Assembly (NCBI GenBank): GCA_964607135.1
Contig: CAZSIV010000010.1
Span: 1 to 64,000, forward strand
DNA: 64,000 nucleotides
Direction: 5' to 3'
Source: Metaruminococcus_A sp964607135
Lineage (GTDB): Bacteria > Bacillota > Clostridia > Oscillospirales > Ruminococcaceae
The notes beneath the pieces were generated by a model that worked only from the letters and a program-made list of their open reading frames with translations, did no database searches and was not told where the DNA came from. Shown here one piece after another: positions 15,646 to 24,616 of this stretch; position 1 is the first letter of the stretch, and each line of letters begins with the position of its first letter. A program made the position numbers and the translations under genes.

Positions 15646-16650
15646 CTATCCCTGTAATACCAGCTCATAAATCCGTTTGAGCTCCTGCCCGATGCGCCGC
15701 AGGTCTTTTTCTTTTGCGAGTTCATAGCCCGCCCCGGAAAGGTCTGGAAGGGTTCCATCCAGGATTCCGCGGATTTTTTCCTCGAATTCATCGACGGAGG
15801 ATGCTTTATAAACCGTCTCCCCGTCGGTGAACCAGCCGGCGTAAATCGGAATATCCCGGATCAAAACCTTCTGCTGTGCGGCGAGCGCTTCCAGCAGGAC
15901 GATCCCTTCCGTTTCCTCATAGGTCGGGAAGACGAAGAGGTCGGCCCCGTAATAGGCGGTGCGGAGAACATCCGGCTCCACATACCCGGGGAAGGAGAGG
16001 TTCGGCAGGTCGGTTTTCAGCGCGTCTTTGATCTTTTGGGGGATCAGCTTCGGGTCGGTGTAGCCGAACCAGATGAATTGATATTCCGGCATCCGGCGGG
16101 CCAGCTCGACAAAATCGAGGATCCCTTTCCGCTCGATGTAAAGCCCCACCGCCATGACGACCTTTTCCTCTTTGGAGAAGCCGAACTTTTCGCGGAAAGC
16201 GGAGCCGTCCTCCCCCTGCGGACGCTCATAAAAAGCGAGGTCGATCCCGTTCGAAACCGCCGTCACCGGCTTTTTGATCCCATACCCCTCCAGAAGCTTT
16301 TTAGAGTAGGGGGTGGGGGTGACGATGTGGTCACCCAGCTCGTAGGAGCTGACCAGCCATTTTTTAAAAAGAGGGGCGATCTGGTTGGAGAGGATAAACG
16401 AGTTGCGGAAATCCTCCTCGGTGGAGTGGGCGTGGTAGATCACCTTTTTCCCCATCCGGTGCGCCTTCCGCGCGAGCCGGCGGGATTTCAACCCATAGGA
16501 GTTGATGTGGACAATATCGTAGTCATCCTTCGGGTCGAGGGTATATGCTACTCCGGCCGATTCGAGCGCCCGGATCTGGTGCTTGATCGCCCGGCCCAGC
16601 CCGGATTTTCCAACGTATTTTAGTCCCTCGGTATACAGCAAAACTTTCAT
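15646..16650 (-). CDS. GT4-family glycosyltransferase (glycolipid-type)
   Basis: The 334-residue GT-B fold protein begins MKVLLYTEGLKYVGKSGLGRAIKHQI. The donor-binding C-terminal half contains AVSNGIDLAFYERP, VVMAVGLYIERKGILDFVELA and the EX7E motif region ETEGIVLLEALAAQ, near residues 240-255. It most resembles diacylglycerol glucosyltransferases of Firmicutes, so a role in membrane glycolipid synthesis is likely but not certain. ATG 16650 follows GGGTGAGG-like sequence. It is transcribed alone. Confidence 0.85.
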   Translation of the reverse strand: MKVLLYTEGLKYVGKSGLGRAIKHQIRALESAGVAYTLDPKDDYDIVHINSYGLKSRRLARKAHRMGKKVIYHAHSTEEDFRNSFILSNQIAPLFKKWLVSSYELGDHIVTPTPYSKKLLEGYGIKKPVTAVSNGIDLAFYERPQGEDGSAFREKFGFSKEEKVVMAVGLYIERKGILDFVELARRMPEYQFIWFGYTDPKLIPQKIKDALKTDLPNLSFPGYVEPDVLRTAYYGADLFVFPTYEETEGIVLLEALAAQQKVLIRDIPIYAGWFTDGETVYKASSVDEFEEKIRGILDGTLPDLSGAGYELAKEKDLRRIGQELKRIYELVLQG

Positions 16651-16825
16651 TGATCCCTCACCCTTTCCGCAGTACTCTTATTATAATGGGAACGAGCCGG
16701 AAAAGCAAGCTGCCGGGGACGAGGGCCTGCCGCTCTGCCCCTCAATTTTAAGGCTGAAAATAGAAAATTCGTCGCTTTTTGGTTTGTTTTCTCCCATTGA
16801 TTTGTTTATTTTTTAAAAGAAACAT

Positions 16826-16854
16826 TTGAATTTCGGATTCTCTTGTGGTACAAT
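16826..16854 (+). promoter_or_regulatory. Promoter of the GH43 operon
   Basis: TTGAAT (16826-16831) and TACAAT (16849-16854) are 17 bases apart, about 60 bases before the first GH43 start. Confidence 0.8.
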
Positions 16855-16915
16855 GGGGCTGTATTTCTTTCGCGCAATTGTTCACGTCCATTAAAGTAAC
16901 AGATCAGAAAGGAAA

Positions 16916-18487
16916 ATGACTGCTATGATTCAGAATCCCGTTTTAACAGGCTTCCACGCAGACCCATCCATGATTTGCGTCGACGGCACATTTTATGTAG
17001 CGAATTCCACCTTCGAGTACTTCCCCGGCGTGCGGATCAGCGCCTCGAAGGACCTCGCCAACTGGGAGTGCGTCGCCACCCCGCTCGACCGCAGCGATTA
17101 CCTCAACATGCGGGGGAATGTGGAGTCCGCCGGCATCTGGGCGCCCTGCCTTACTTATCACAACGACATGTTTTACCTCGTCTTTACCGACGTAAAGGCC
17201 TGGAAGCATCTTCCGTTTAAGGACACCCACAACTACATCACCACCGCGCGGGATATCAAGGGCCCTTGGAGCGAGCCGGTCTACGTCAATTCCTCCGGCT
17301 TCGACCCGTCTCTGTTCCACGATGACGACGGGCGGAAGTATTTCGTCAACATGGAGTGGGATTTCAGAAAACCCAATCCGGACACCTTCTCGGGGATTCT
17401 GGTCACCGAGCTCGACCCGGTCACCCTGAAGCCGATTTCCGAGCCGGTCAAGGTCTTCAAAGGCTCCGAGCACAAATGGGTGGAAGGCCCGCACATCTAT
17501 AAAAAAGACGGCTGGTATTATATGCTGGTGGCGGAAGGCGGCACCTTCTACACCCATGCGGCGACGGTCGCCCGCTCCCGGAACGTTTACGGGCCGTATG
17601 AGCTCCACCCGAATACCTTCCTCGTCACCACCAAGGACGCGCCGGAGTGCCCGATCCAGAAGTGCGGCCACGCCAGCTGGTGCCAGGGCCCGGACGGGCG
17701 GTGGTTTACGGCGTTCCTTTCCTCCCGCCCGTACTACAACAAACGCTGTGTGCTGGGGCGTGAGACCTCCATCAATGAAATGGTCTGGGGAGAGGACGGC
17801 TGGCCCTACCTGAAAAACGGCACTGTTGTCCCTGACTTCGAGTTTGAGGGCTACGGCGAAAAGCACGAAAAGAAATTCTACGATTACACCTTCGGCACGG
17901 ATGAGTTTTACCGTGAGTTCAACTCTCTCCGCGGCCCGGCGAAGCACCAGATCGGCCCGGATAACGTCCTGCGGATTTATGGGGGAGAGTCCCTCTACTC
18001 CAACCAGCGGCAGAACATGTTTGTCCGCCGCCAGATGCATATGGACTTCGAGGCGACGACCTCCCTTGTCAACCCGAACAAGCACTTCAAGAAATTCGGC
18101 GGTTTGCTTTACCGTTATGACGAGTTCAGCCAGTACCTTCTGAAAGTGGCTTACGATGAGGAAAAGGACTGCCAGACGATTGCAATTATGGCGTTCAAGC
18201 AGCGGGATTACGAGTATCCGCTCGACGGGAAAGAGATCGAAATTCCGAAGGATGTGGAAAAGGTCTGGCTCCGCGTTACCGCACATAAAGAGACGGCCCG
18301 TTTCTCTTATTCCTTTGATGGCGAGCATTTCACCGAAATCGACTACGACATCGATACGACCGTGCTGTCTGACGATTTCAACACCGGCTTTACCGGGGCG
18401 TTTATCGGAATGTACGCGAGCGACCTCGAGTACAACGAGGGCTCCTATATCGATTTCCACAGCTTTACTTATCGTGCTCTGGACTAA
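16916..18487 (+). CDS. GH43 family glycosidase (beta-xylosidase type), copy 1
   Basis: The protein is 523 residues from ATG 16916, or 520 from ATG 16925; the latter matches the start of copy 2 (MIQNPVLTGFHADP). The five-bladed propeller carries GH43 catalytic residues: Asp in GFHADPSMIC (base), Asp in SGFDPSLFHDDDGRKYF (pKa modulator) and Glu in WVEGPHIYKKDGWYYM (acid). The last ~190 residues form the beta-sandwich domain of xylosidase-type GH43. No signal peptide is present, so it acts in the cytoplasm on imported xylo- or arabino-oligosaccharides. It is followed by a near-copy 109 bases later and a YesN/YesM pair, but no sugar transporter gene is adjacent. Confidence 0.93.
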   Translation: MTAMIQNPVLTGFHADPSMICVDGTFYVANSTFEYFPGVRISASKDLANWECVATPLDRSDYLNMRGNVESAGIWAPCLTYHNDMFYLVFTDVKAWKHLPFKDTHNYITTARDIKGPWSEPVYVNSSGFDPSLFHDDDGRKYFVNMEWDFRKPNPDTFSGILVTELDPVTLKPISEPVKVFKGSEHKWVEGPHIYKKDGWYYMLVAEGGTFYTHAATVARSRNVYGPYELHPNTFLVTTKDAPECPIQKCGHASWCQGPDGRWFTAFLSSRPYYNKRCVLGRETSINEMVWGEDGWPYLKNGTVVPDFEFEGYGEKHEKKFYDYTFGTDEFYREFNSLRGPAKHQIGPDNVLRIYGGESLYSNQRQNMFVRRQMHMDFEATTSLVNPNKHFKKFGGLLYRYDEFSQYLLKVAYDEEKDCQTIAIMAFKQRDYEYPLDGKEIEIPKDVEKVWLRVTAHKETARFSYSFDGEHFTEIDYDIDTTVLSDDFNTGFTGAFIGMYASDLEYNEGSYIDFHSFTYRALD

Positions 18488-18596
18488 CGTCTTCAAGGGA
18501 ATGACAGCTTAAAAAAGAAGAAAGGCGGTACCGGGCGGCAAAGGCCATCGTTGAGGCGGCCTTTGCCCCGGTATCTGTGCCGTATGGCGGTTACTT

Positions 18597-20159
18597 ATGA
18601 TTCAGAATCCGGTTTTAACAGGCTTCCACGCCGATCCTTGCATGATCTGCGTGGGAGATACTTTCTATATCGCAAATTCCACCTTCGAGTACTTCCCCGG
18701 CGTGCGGATCAGCGCCTCGAAAGACCTCGCCAACTGGGAGTGTGTCGCCACCCCGCTCGACCGCAGCGATTACCTCGACATGCGGGGGAATCCCGAATCG
18801 GGGGGCATCTTTGCCCCGGCGCTGAGCTATCATGACGGGTTGTTTTATCTGGTCTTTACCGACGTAAAGGCCTGGAAATACACACCGTTTAAGGACACCC
18901 ACAACTACATCACCACCGCGCGGGATATCGAGGGCCCCTGGAGCGAACCGGTCTATGTCAATTCCTCCGGCTTCGACCCGTCCTTGTTCCACGATGACGA
19001 CGGGCGGAAGTATCTCGTCAACATGGAATGGGATTTCCGCAAAAAACGTCCGGCTACTTTTTCCGGCATCCTGATGACCGAGCTCGACCCGGTCACCCTG
19101 AAGCCGATTTCCGAACCGGTCAAGATTTTCGAAGGTTCCGGGCATGGTTTTGTGGAGGGCCCGCACGTCTATAAAAAGGATGGCTGGTATTACCTGGTCA
19201 CCGCCGAGGGGGGGACTTCCTACGGCCATACGGCGACGGTTGCCCGCTCCCGGAACGTTTACGGGCCGTATGAGCTCCACCCGAATACCTTCCTCGTCAC
19301 CACCAAGGACGCGCCGGAGTGCCCGATCCAGAAGTGCGGCCACGCCAGCTGGTGCCAGGGCCCGGACGGACGGTGGTTTGTCTGTTTTCTTTCCGCCCGC
19401 CCCTATTACAACAAGCGCTGTGCGCTGGGGCGCGAGACATCGGTCAACGAGATGGTCTGGGGAGAGGACGGCTGGCCCTACCTGAAAAACGGCACCCTCG
19501 TCCCTGACTTCGAGTTTGAGGGCTACGGCGAGCTGAGAAGGCAAAAGCTGTTCAGCCCGGTTTTTGGCTCTGCGGAGTTTTACCGTGAATTCAGTTCTCT
19601 CCGCGGCCCGGCGAAGCACCAGATCGGCCCGGATAACGTCCTGCGGATTTATGGGGGAGAGTCCCTCTACTCCAACCAGCGGCAGAACATGTTTGTCCGC
19701 CGCCAGATGCATATGGACTTCGAGGCGACGACCTCCCTTGTCAACCCGAACAAGCACTTCAAGAAATTCGGCGGTTTGCTTTACCGTTATGACGAGTTCA
19801 GCCAGTACCTTCTGAAAGTGGCTTACGATGAGGAAAAGGACTGCCAGACGATTGCAATTATGGCGTTCAAGCAGCGGGATTATGAGTATCCGCTCGACGG
19901 GAAAGAGATCGAAATCCCGAAGGATGTGGAAAAGGTCTGGCTCCGCGTCACCACACATAAAGAGACGGCCCGTTTCTCTTATTCTTTTGATGGCGAGCAT
20001 TTCACTGAAATCGACTATGAGATTGACGTTACAGTTTTGTCGGATGAGTACAACAACGGCTTCACCGGGGCGTTTATCGGGATGTACGCGAGCGATCTTG
20101 AGTACAACGAGGGCTCCTATATCGATTTTCACAGCTTTACCTATCGTGCTCTGGACTGA
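18597..20159 (+). CDS. GH43 family glycosidase (beta-xylosidase type), copy 2
   Basis: The 520-residue paralogue of copy 1 keeps all three GH43 acidic residues (HADPC, FDPSLFHDDDG, FVEGPHVYKKDGWYYL). Differences cluster around the active-site blades (MRGNPESGGIFAPALSYHDGLF, GHGFVEG, GTSYGHTA versus GTFYTHAA), while the C-terminal domain is almost identical. An uninterrupted block of about 285 bases (copy 1 17923-18209) is the same base for base, including silent sites. This points to a tandem duplication with later gene conversion, and possibly different substrate preferences. The ribosome binding site is weak, so it may rely on translation of copy 1. Confidence 0.93.
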   Translation: MIQNPVLTGFHADPCMICVGDTFYIANSTFEYFPGVRISASKDLANWECVATPLDRSDYLDMRGNPESGGIFAPALSYHDGLFYLVFTDVKAWKYTPFKDTHNYITTARDIEGPWSEPVYVNSSGFDPSLFHDDDGRKYLVNMEWDFRKKRPATFSGILMTELDPVTLKPISEPVKIFEGSGHGFVEGPHVYKKDGWYYLVTAEGGTSYGHTATVARSRNVYGPYELHPNTFLVTTKDAPECPIQKCGHASWCQGPDGRWFVCFLSARPYYNKRCALGRETSVNEMVWGEDGWPYLKNGTLVPDFEFEGYGELRRQKLFSPVFGSAEFYREFSSLRGPAKHQIGPDNVLRIYGGESLYSNQRQNMFVRRQMHMDFEATTSLVNPNKHFKKFGGLLYRYDEFSQYLLKVAYDEEKDCQTIAIMAFKQRDYEYPLDGKEIEIPKDVEKVWLRVTTHKETARFSYSFDGEHFTEIDYEIDVTVLSDEYNNGFTGAFIGMYASDLEYNEGSYIDFHSFTYRALD

Positions 20160-20342
20160 TGAGATTTCGGCCGATGCCGCGTGAAGACCGAAAAGTATTT
20201 GCTGTGCCTTGGCGCTCAGAGAGATAGGATTGTCAAGGCGGGAGAGATGCCGCGCCGCCTGCTTTAGATGGCGCGGCAACCCCCTTGCTCAAGCTGATCT
20301 TTATTTTTTGTTATCATTGCTGTAAAAAGGCAGGTGTTGAAT

Positions 20343-21167
20343 ATGACAACTTTGATAATTGCCGACGATGAGCATTTAATCCGTCAGGGGCTGGCGTCCC
20401 TCAACTGGGAGTCGATCGACGTCAAAGTGGTCGGCGTCGCATCCAACGGCGCAGAATGCTGGGAAATGGTGCAGAAGATTAAGCCGGACGTTCTGCTGAC
20501 CGATATCCATATGCAGGGCTATAAAGGGACCGAAATCGCCCGCATGGTGAAAGAGAGCGATCTGTCGACGAAGATCATTTTCCTCACCGGCTATAAAGAG
20601 TTTGAATACGCCAGAGAAGCCGTGGAGCTGGGAATCGTTTCGTTCGTGCTGAAACCGTCTGAACCGAGTGAGATTTTCGAAGCGGTCAACAAGGCCAAAA
20701 TCCAGATTGAGCAGCAGAACATGATGCTCAATGAGCAGAGTTCTTTAAAGCGCCAGGTGAAGGAGAACCAGATGGCTTTGGTCAACAAACTTCTGCCGGA
20801 TGAGGAGATGCTGACCAACGAAACCGTCAAGGTGCTGATTACCTACCTGAAAAATCATTTTTCTGAGGAAATCACGCTGGGTTCCGCCAGCGAGATCGTT
20901 CACCTCTGCCCGGTTTATCTGAGCCGTCTTGTCAAGAAGGAAACGGGGAACACCTTCCTCGAAATTCTGACCCGGGTGCGGATGGAGCAGGCCTGCAATA
21001 TGCTGCGCGACCCCAACAACAAGATTTATGAAATCGCGCTGGCGGTCGGGATCAAGGATTCCAAATATTTCAGCCAGATTTTTAAGCGCTACTACGGTAT
21101 GACGCCGGTGGAATTCCGGCAGAATCTGCTCAACAATACCAACCCCTTAGAAACGGGCGTGTTATAA
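20343..21167 (+). CDS. YesN-type response regulator with AraC output domain
   Basis: From ATG 20343 (a GTG at 20334 is less likely) the product has a receiver domain (1-120: LIIADDEHLIRQGL, phospho-acceptor Asp54 in VLLTDIHM, Lys in FVLKPSEPSE). A coiled linker (~120-150) follows, then a C-terminal AraC domain with two helix-turn-helix motifs (GSASEIVHLCPVYLSRLVKK and IALAVGIKDSKYFSQIFKRYYGMTPVEFR). It is coupled to the kinase gene one base downstream and lies after the two GH43 genes, which it probably activates when oligosaccharide is present. Confidence 0.93.
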   Translation: MTTLIIADDEHLIRQGLASLNWESIDVKVVGVASNGAECWEMVQKIKPDVLLTDIHMQGYKGTEIARMVKESDLSTKIIFLTGYKEFEYAREAVELGIVSFVLKPSEPSEIFEAVNKAKIQIEQQNMMLNEQSSLKRQVKENQMALVNKLLPDEEMLTNETVKVLITYLKNHFSEEITLGSASEIVHLCPVYLSRLVKKETGNTFLEILTRVRMEQACNMLRDPNNKIYEIALAVGIKDSKYFSQIFKRYYGMTPVEFRQNLLNNTNPLETGVL

Positions 21168-21168
21168 C

Positions 21169-22992
21169 ATGAAGCTGCGTTCACCCATCAGGACGATAAA
21201 ACAGTTATTTCTGAACCTGCAGATCCGCAAAAAGCTGATGCTGTCCTTTGCGCTGCTCATTGCCCTGCCGGTTACATTAATGGCTGTTTTTTATTTGAGC
21301 AATTCAAAGTATATCCTCGAAAAAAAATCTTCCGAATACACCTCGGATATCTTGGCGGAGCTTCAAAAAAACATCGAAAATACGGCATCCGAGCTGGATG
21401 CGATCTTTACTCAGATCAACAACAACCCGGAGGTACAGGAGCTTCTGACTCGGATATCCCTGAACCTTTCGGGGGGCGGGGCGGTGCCGGCCGACGACAG
21501 GGCGCAGATGGAAGCGGTTCTCCGCGAAGCCTATTACGGCCATCCGAATATCGAGTCTGTTTACCTGATCCCCTATGACGACCACACTCTTTTTTCTATG
21601 GCGCCCAAGGTGACAGCTGGAATATCGGAAAAAAACCTGGAAGAAATTGACCGAAACGGCGATGACATCACCTGGCTGAAATGCAGCAGCGATGCCATCA
21701 CTTACGGCAGGATGATCGTCTCGCTTCAGGATGTCCGGCCCTTGGGCTATCTGATTATCAATCTCTCCGAAAGTGAACTGTTTAACCTTTACAGCCAAAT
21801 TTCACTCTACCAGGACAACAGCATCTTTATCACCAACAGGGACGGGATCATCCTTTCGCATGGGAATAAGGACTTTTTGGACAGGCAGGTGAGCCAGGAC
21901 TACCGGAACCTGATTTACAACCCCAGCGACGTCCCCTTCTCCCTGCAAAGCATTGACGGGAAGGACTATTACATTGCCTGCAAAGCGATCAATAATGAGG
22001 AATGGTATCTTTTTTACCAGATCAGTGCAGTCGATTTTGAGCGGGATTTTATCACCTTGACACAAGCCTTTTTTGCGATCACCCTATTGATCCTGATCCT
22101 GACGCTTTGGGTGTCGGTGGTTTTGGCGAAATCCATTTCGACCCCGATTACCAATCTTTCAAAAACCATGCAGCAGGTCCGCAACGGGAATTTTGATATC
22201 CGCAGCGAGTACCAGTCCAAGGACGAGGTCGGGATTTTGAGCGACAATTTTAACGCGATGATCCAGAACACCAACGAGCTCATCCGGACGATTTACCAGA
22301 AGGAGCTGCTCAAGCAGCAGGCCGAGCTCCGTTTTCTCAAGTTTCAGATCAATCCCCACTTTCTCTACAATACGCTGGAGACCATCAACTGGATTTCCAG
22401 GATCCGCGGCGTTCCGGAAGCGGGGGAAATTGCAAAAGCGCTGGGCGATTTGATGCGCGAAGGGCTGCGGGGTGAGGACTTTGTGCAGCTCAGGGACGAA
22501 ATTAAAAACATCGAAAATTATCTGCTGATCCAGCAGTACCGGTACGGCGAGAAAATCAAGACGAGCATCAATATTGACCCCAATATTTATGAAGCAAAAA
22601 CGCCGAAATTCATCCTCCAACCGATTATTGAAAACGCGCTGGTGCATGGGCTGGACTCGAAGATCGACGGCGGCAGCATCCGGATTTTCGGCGGGTGTGA
22701 CGGGGATGATATCCTCTTGACCGTCGAGGACGACGGCATTGGAATGCCGGAGGAAATCCGAAGAAACCTGCTCAACGAAAATCTGCGAAAGGGTGAGGAC
22801 GACGGGAAGCACACCCATATCGGGATTTTGAACGTTCACAAGCGTCTACACCTTTATTTTGGGCCGGGCTACGGATTAACCGTCCACAGTGAAGTCGGTG
22901 TGGGAACAGTGGTCACGATCCGCATCCCCAATTCCGGGCCGGCAGATTCTGAGCTGCCGGAAGTCCGTCCAAAGGGAGGGTTTGACCAGTGA
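21169..22992 (+). CDS. YesM-type sensor histidine kinase
   Basis: The 607-residue kinase has a first membrane helix at ~20-45 (LMLSFALLIALPVTLMAVFYL) and a ~240-residue extracellular sensor region. A second helix lies at ~295-320 (FFAITLLILILTLWVSVVLA), then a HAMP domain (KSISTPITNLSKTMQQVRNGN). The LytS/YesM-type kinase core follows, with His397 in FQINPHFLYNTLE and an ATPase domain (PIIENALVHGL, VEDDGIGMP, GILNVHKRLHLYFG). The ATG is one base after the regulator's stop. It should sense an extracellular sugar or its binding protein and phosphorylate the YesN-type partner. Confidence 0.94.
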   Translation: MKLRSPIRTIKQLFLNLQIRKKLMLSFALLIALPVTLMAVFYLSNSKYILEKKSSEYTSDILAELQKNIENTASELDAIFTQINNNPEVQELLTRISLNLSGGGAVPADDRAQMEAVLREAYYGHPNIESVYLIPYDDHTLFSMAPKVTAGISEKNLEEIDRNGDDITWLKCSSDAITYGRMIVSLQDVRPLGYLIINLSESELFNLYSQISLYQDNSIFITNRDGIILSHGNKDFLDRQVSQDYRNLIYNPSDVPFSLQSIDGKDYYIACKAINNEEWYLFYQISAVDFERDFITLTQAFFAITLLILILTLWVSVVLAKSISTPITNLSKTMQQVRNGNFDIRSEYQSKDEVGILSDNFNAMIQNTNELIRTIYQKELLKQQAELRFLKFQINPHFLYNTLETINWISRIRGVPEAGEIAKALGDLMREGLRGEDFVQLRDEIKNIENYLLIQQYRYGEKIKTSINIDPNIYEAKTPKFILQPIIENALVHGLDSKIDGGSIRIFGGCDGDDILLTVEDDGIGMPEEIRRNLLNENLRKGEDDGKHTHIGILNVHKRLHLYFGPGYGLTVHSEVGVGTVVTIRIPNSGPADSELPEVRPKGGFDQ

Positions 22993-23037
22993 TGAAATCG
23001 TTTTTCTTCTGTTCGAAACAACGGAGGAAAGAACTTT

Positions 23038-23085
23038 AAAAAGGGAACGCACGGGACTTTTTAAGTCCTTGTGCGCTCCCTTTTA
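23038..23085 (+). terminator. Terminator of the GH43/YesMN region
   Basis: An imperfect 20-bp stem (AAAGGGAACGCAC with GTGCGCTCCCTTT and GGACTT/AAGTCC near the loop) is followed by TTTTACAT. It ends the plus-strand unit before the convergent carboxypeptidase gene. Confidence 0.75.
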
Positions 23086-23138
23086 CATATAAAAGATATC
23101 GGCGATTGGCGTTCTGCAAAACCTAGAACCTGGGATTA

Positions 23139-24494
23139 CTACCTGCGCGGCCCTTTTCTCCGTTTGTTGACGGCCAGCTGCCGACGCCGCTTCTTTCTGC
23201 GGTTAAACAAAACGGCGATGGCCAGGTAAAGCAGGATCACGACGGCAATTGCAGCGATGGCGATCTTCGCCCAGATGCTGCTCAGAGCGGTTGAAACCGT
23301 ATCCCAGATGCCGTAGATGAAATTTTTGGAGACCGACATGTTTGCCACCAGGTCGCATTTCCCGATGGTTTCATTGTTCAGCTTGAGCTCGACGGTTCCA
23401 ATGACGTCCCCAACTTCGACCGGCGCGTCGACGGATTCGGGGATGTCGACAATCTGCTGGATGCTCGAGAGGTCGACGTCATTGGGCAGGAGAAGGGTAA
23501 TGTCTTCCTTCGGACGGAGCTGGAGCGTGTCGGTATCCGAAGAGAGCCTGACCTTGATGGTTTCAATCGCTTCGGCCGTTTTCAGCACGGTTTTGAACGA
23601 GAAGGTGTCAAAAGCCCATTTATAAAGCATCCGATGGTCATAGATGGCGGTGTAATTGTTTCGTACGCCGTCGATCTGGAGCGGCGCCCCCGTCGTGACG
23701 AGCAGGTAGTTGAAGCCGTCTTTGCTCGCCATGGTGACTAAGTTTTTGCCGCTTTCATCGGTGGTGCCGGTCTTGATCCCCTTGGCGTAAGGGTAATAAT
23801 AGGATCCGCCGATCGCCTGGTTGATCATCAGGTTGGTGTGGGAGTAGGTGCGCTCCTCCGGATGCTTGTTGGTGGCCTTAAAGGTGTAGCGGACTGTTGT
23901 GGCGATTTTCTCAAACCCCGGAACCTCCAGAGCCGCTTTGGTAATCAGGTACATGTCGTAGGCGGTGGTGTACTGGTTGTCGTCGTGCAGCCCGTGGGAG
24001 TTGACAAAATGGGTGTTGACAGCGCCGAGCTCCTTCGCCTTCGCATTCATCTTTTCGACGAAGGCCGCCTGGTTTCCGCCGCCGTAGTACTCTGCCAGAA
24101 CCGCCGCGGCGTCGCAGGCGGAGGGCACCATACAGGCGTAGAGCAGGTCTTCCACCGTGAGCTCTTCTCCCGGCTCCAAGGCGATTGTCGAGGCCCCGGT
24201 GCCATAGAGCTCGTCGCGGACGGCGTGGGACATCGTCAGCTTTTTTTGAAGGTCGGTTTCCATTTCGAGCACCAGCATGACAACCATAATTTTCGTCAGG
24301 GAGGCGGGATAGGCTTTTTGATTTTCGTTTTTGGAATAGACGACGGTTCCCGAATCCAGATTGACCAGATAGGCCGTCTGGCTGTAGAGCTCGCCCCCCG
24401 GTTCATAGGCCGCGGAGGCGGTGGCCAGCGGGGAAAGGACGGCGGTGCAGAAGAAAAAGGCAGTTAAAAAAATTGAAGCGATCGCTTTGCGCAT
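23139..24494 (-). CDS. D-alanyl-D-alanine carboxypeptidase (DacF-type penicillin-binding protein)
   Basis: The 451-residue protein has a signal peptide (MRKAIASIFLTAFFFCTAVL, cleavage near ATASAA). The S11 peptidase domain has Ser65 and Lys68 in PASLTK, and KTG in YAKGIKTGTTDESGK. The SxN box is SACDAA, with Cys in place of the usual Asn. A C-terminal beta domain (~290-390), a membrane helix (IAIAAIAVVILLYLAIAVLF) and a strongly basic tail follow, anchoring the enzyme outside the membrane. It trims the terminal D-Ala of peptidoglycan stem peptides. It converges on the YesM gene and is transcribed alone. Confidence 0.92.
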   Translation of the reverse strand: MRKAIASIFLTAFFFCTAVLSPLATASAAYEPGGELYSQTAYLVNLDSGTVVYSKNENQKAYPASLTKIMVVMLVLEMETDLQKKLTMSHAVRDELYGTGASTIALEPGEELTVEDLLYACMVPSACDAAAVLAEYYGGGNQAAFVEKMNAKAKELGAVNTHFVNSHGLHDDNQYTTAYDMYLITKAALEVPGFEKIATTVRYTFKATNKHPEERTYSHTNLMINQAIGGSYYYPYAKGIKTGTTDESGKNLVTMASKDGFNYLLVTTGAPLQIDGVRNNYTAIYDHRMLYKWAFDTFSFKTVLKTAEAIETIKVRLSSDTDTLQLRPKEDITLLLPNDVDLSSIQQIVDIPESVDAPVEVGDVIGTVELKLNNETIGKCDLVANMSVSKNFIYGIWDTVSTALSSIWAKIAIAAIAVVILLYLAIAVLFNRRKKRRRQLAVNKRRKGPRR

Positions 24495-24616
24495 GTAGAC
24501 ATTTCCTCCATTTAAGTGTATGATAATATATTGTTTAGGTCAGACAAGCGGTCGGTCCAAAACGGCGGCCGCAAAAGGAATCAGCCGGAGTCCCCGGCGG
24601 ACAGGTGGGAATATCG

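Noticed and set aside
24495..24616. SAM riboswitch or T-box before metY
   Set aside because: No S-box core or T-box core is present in the short upstream region.
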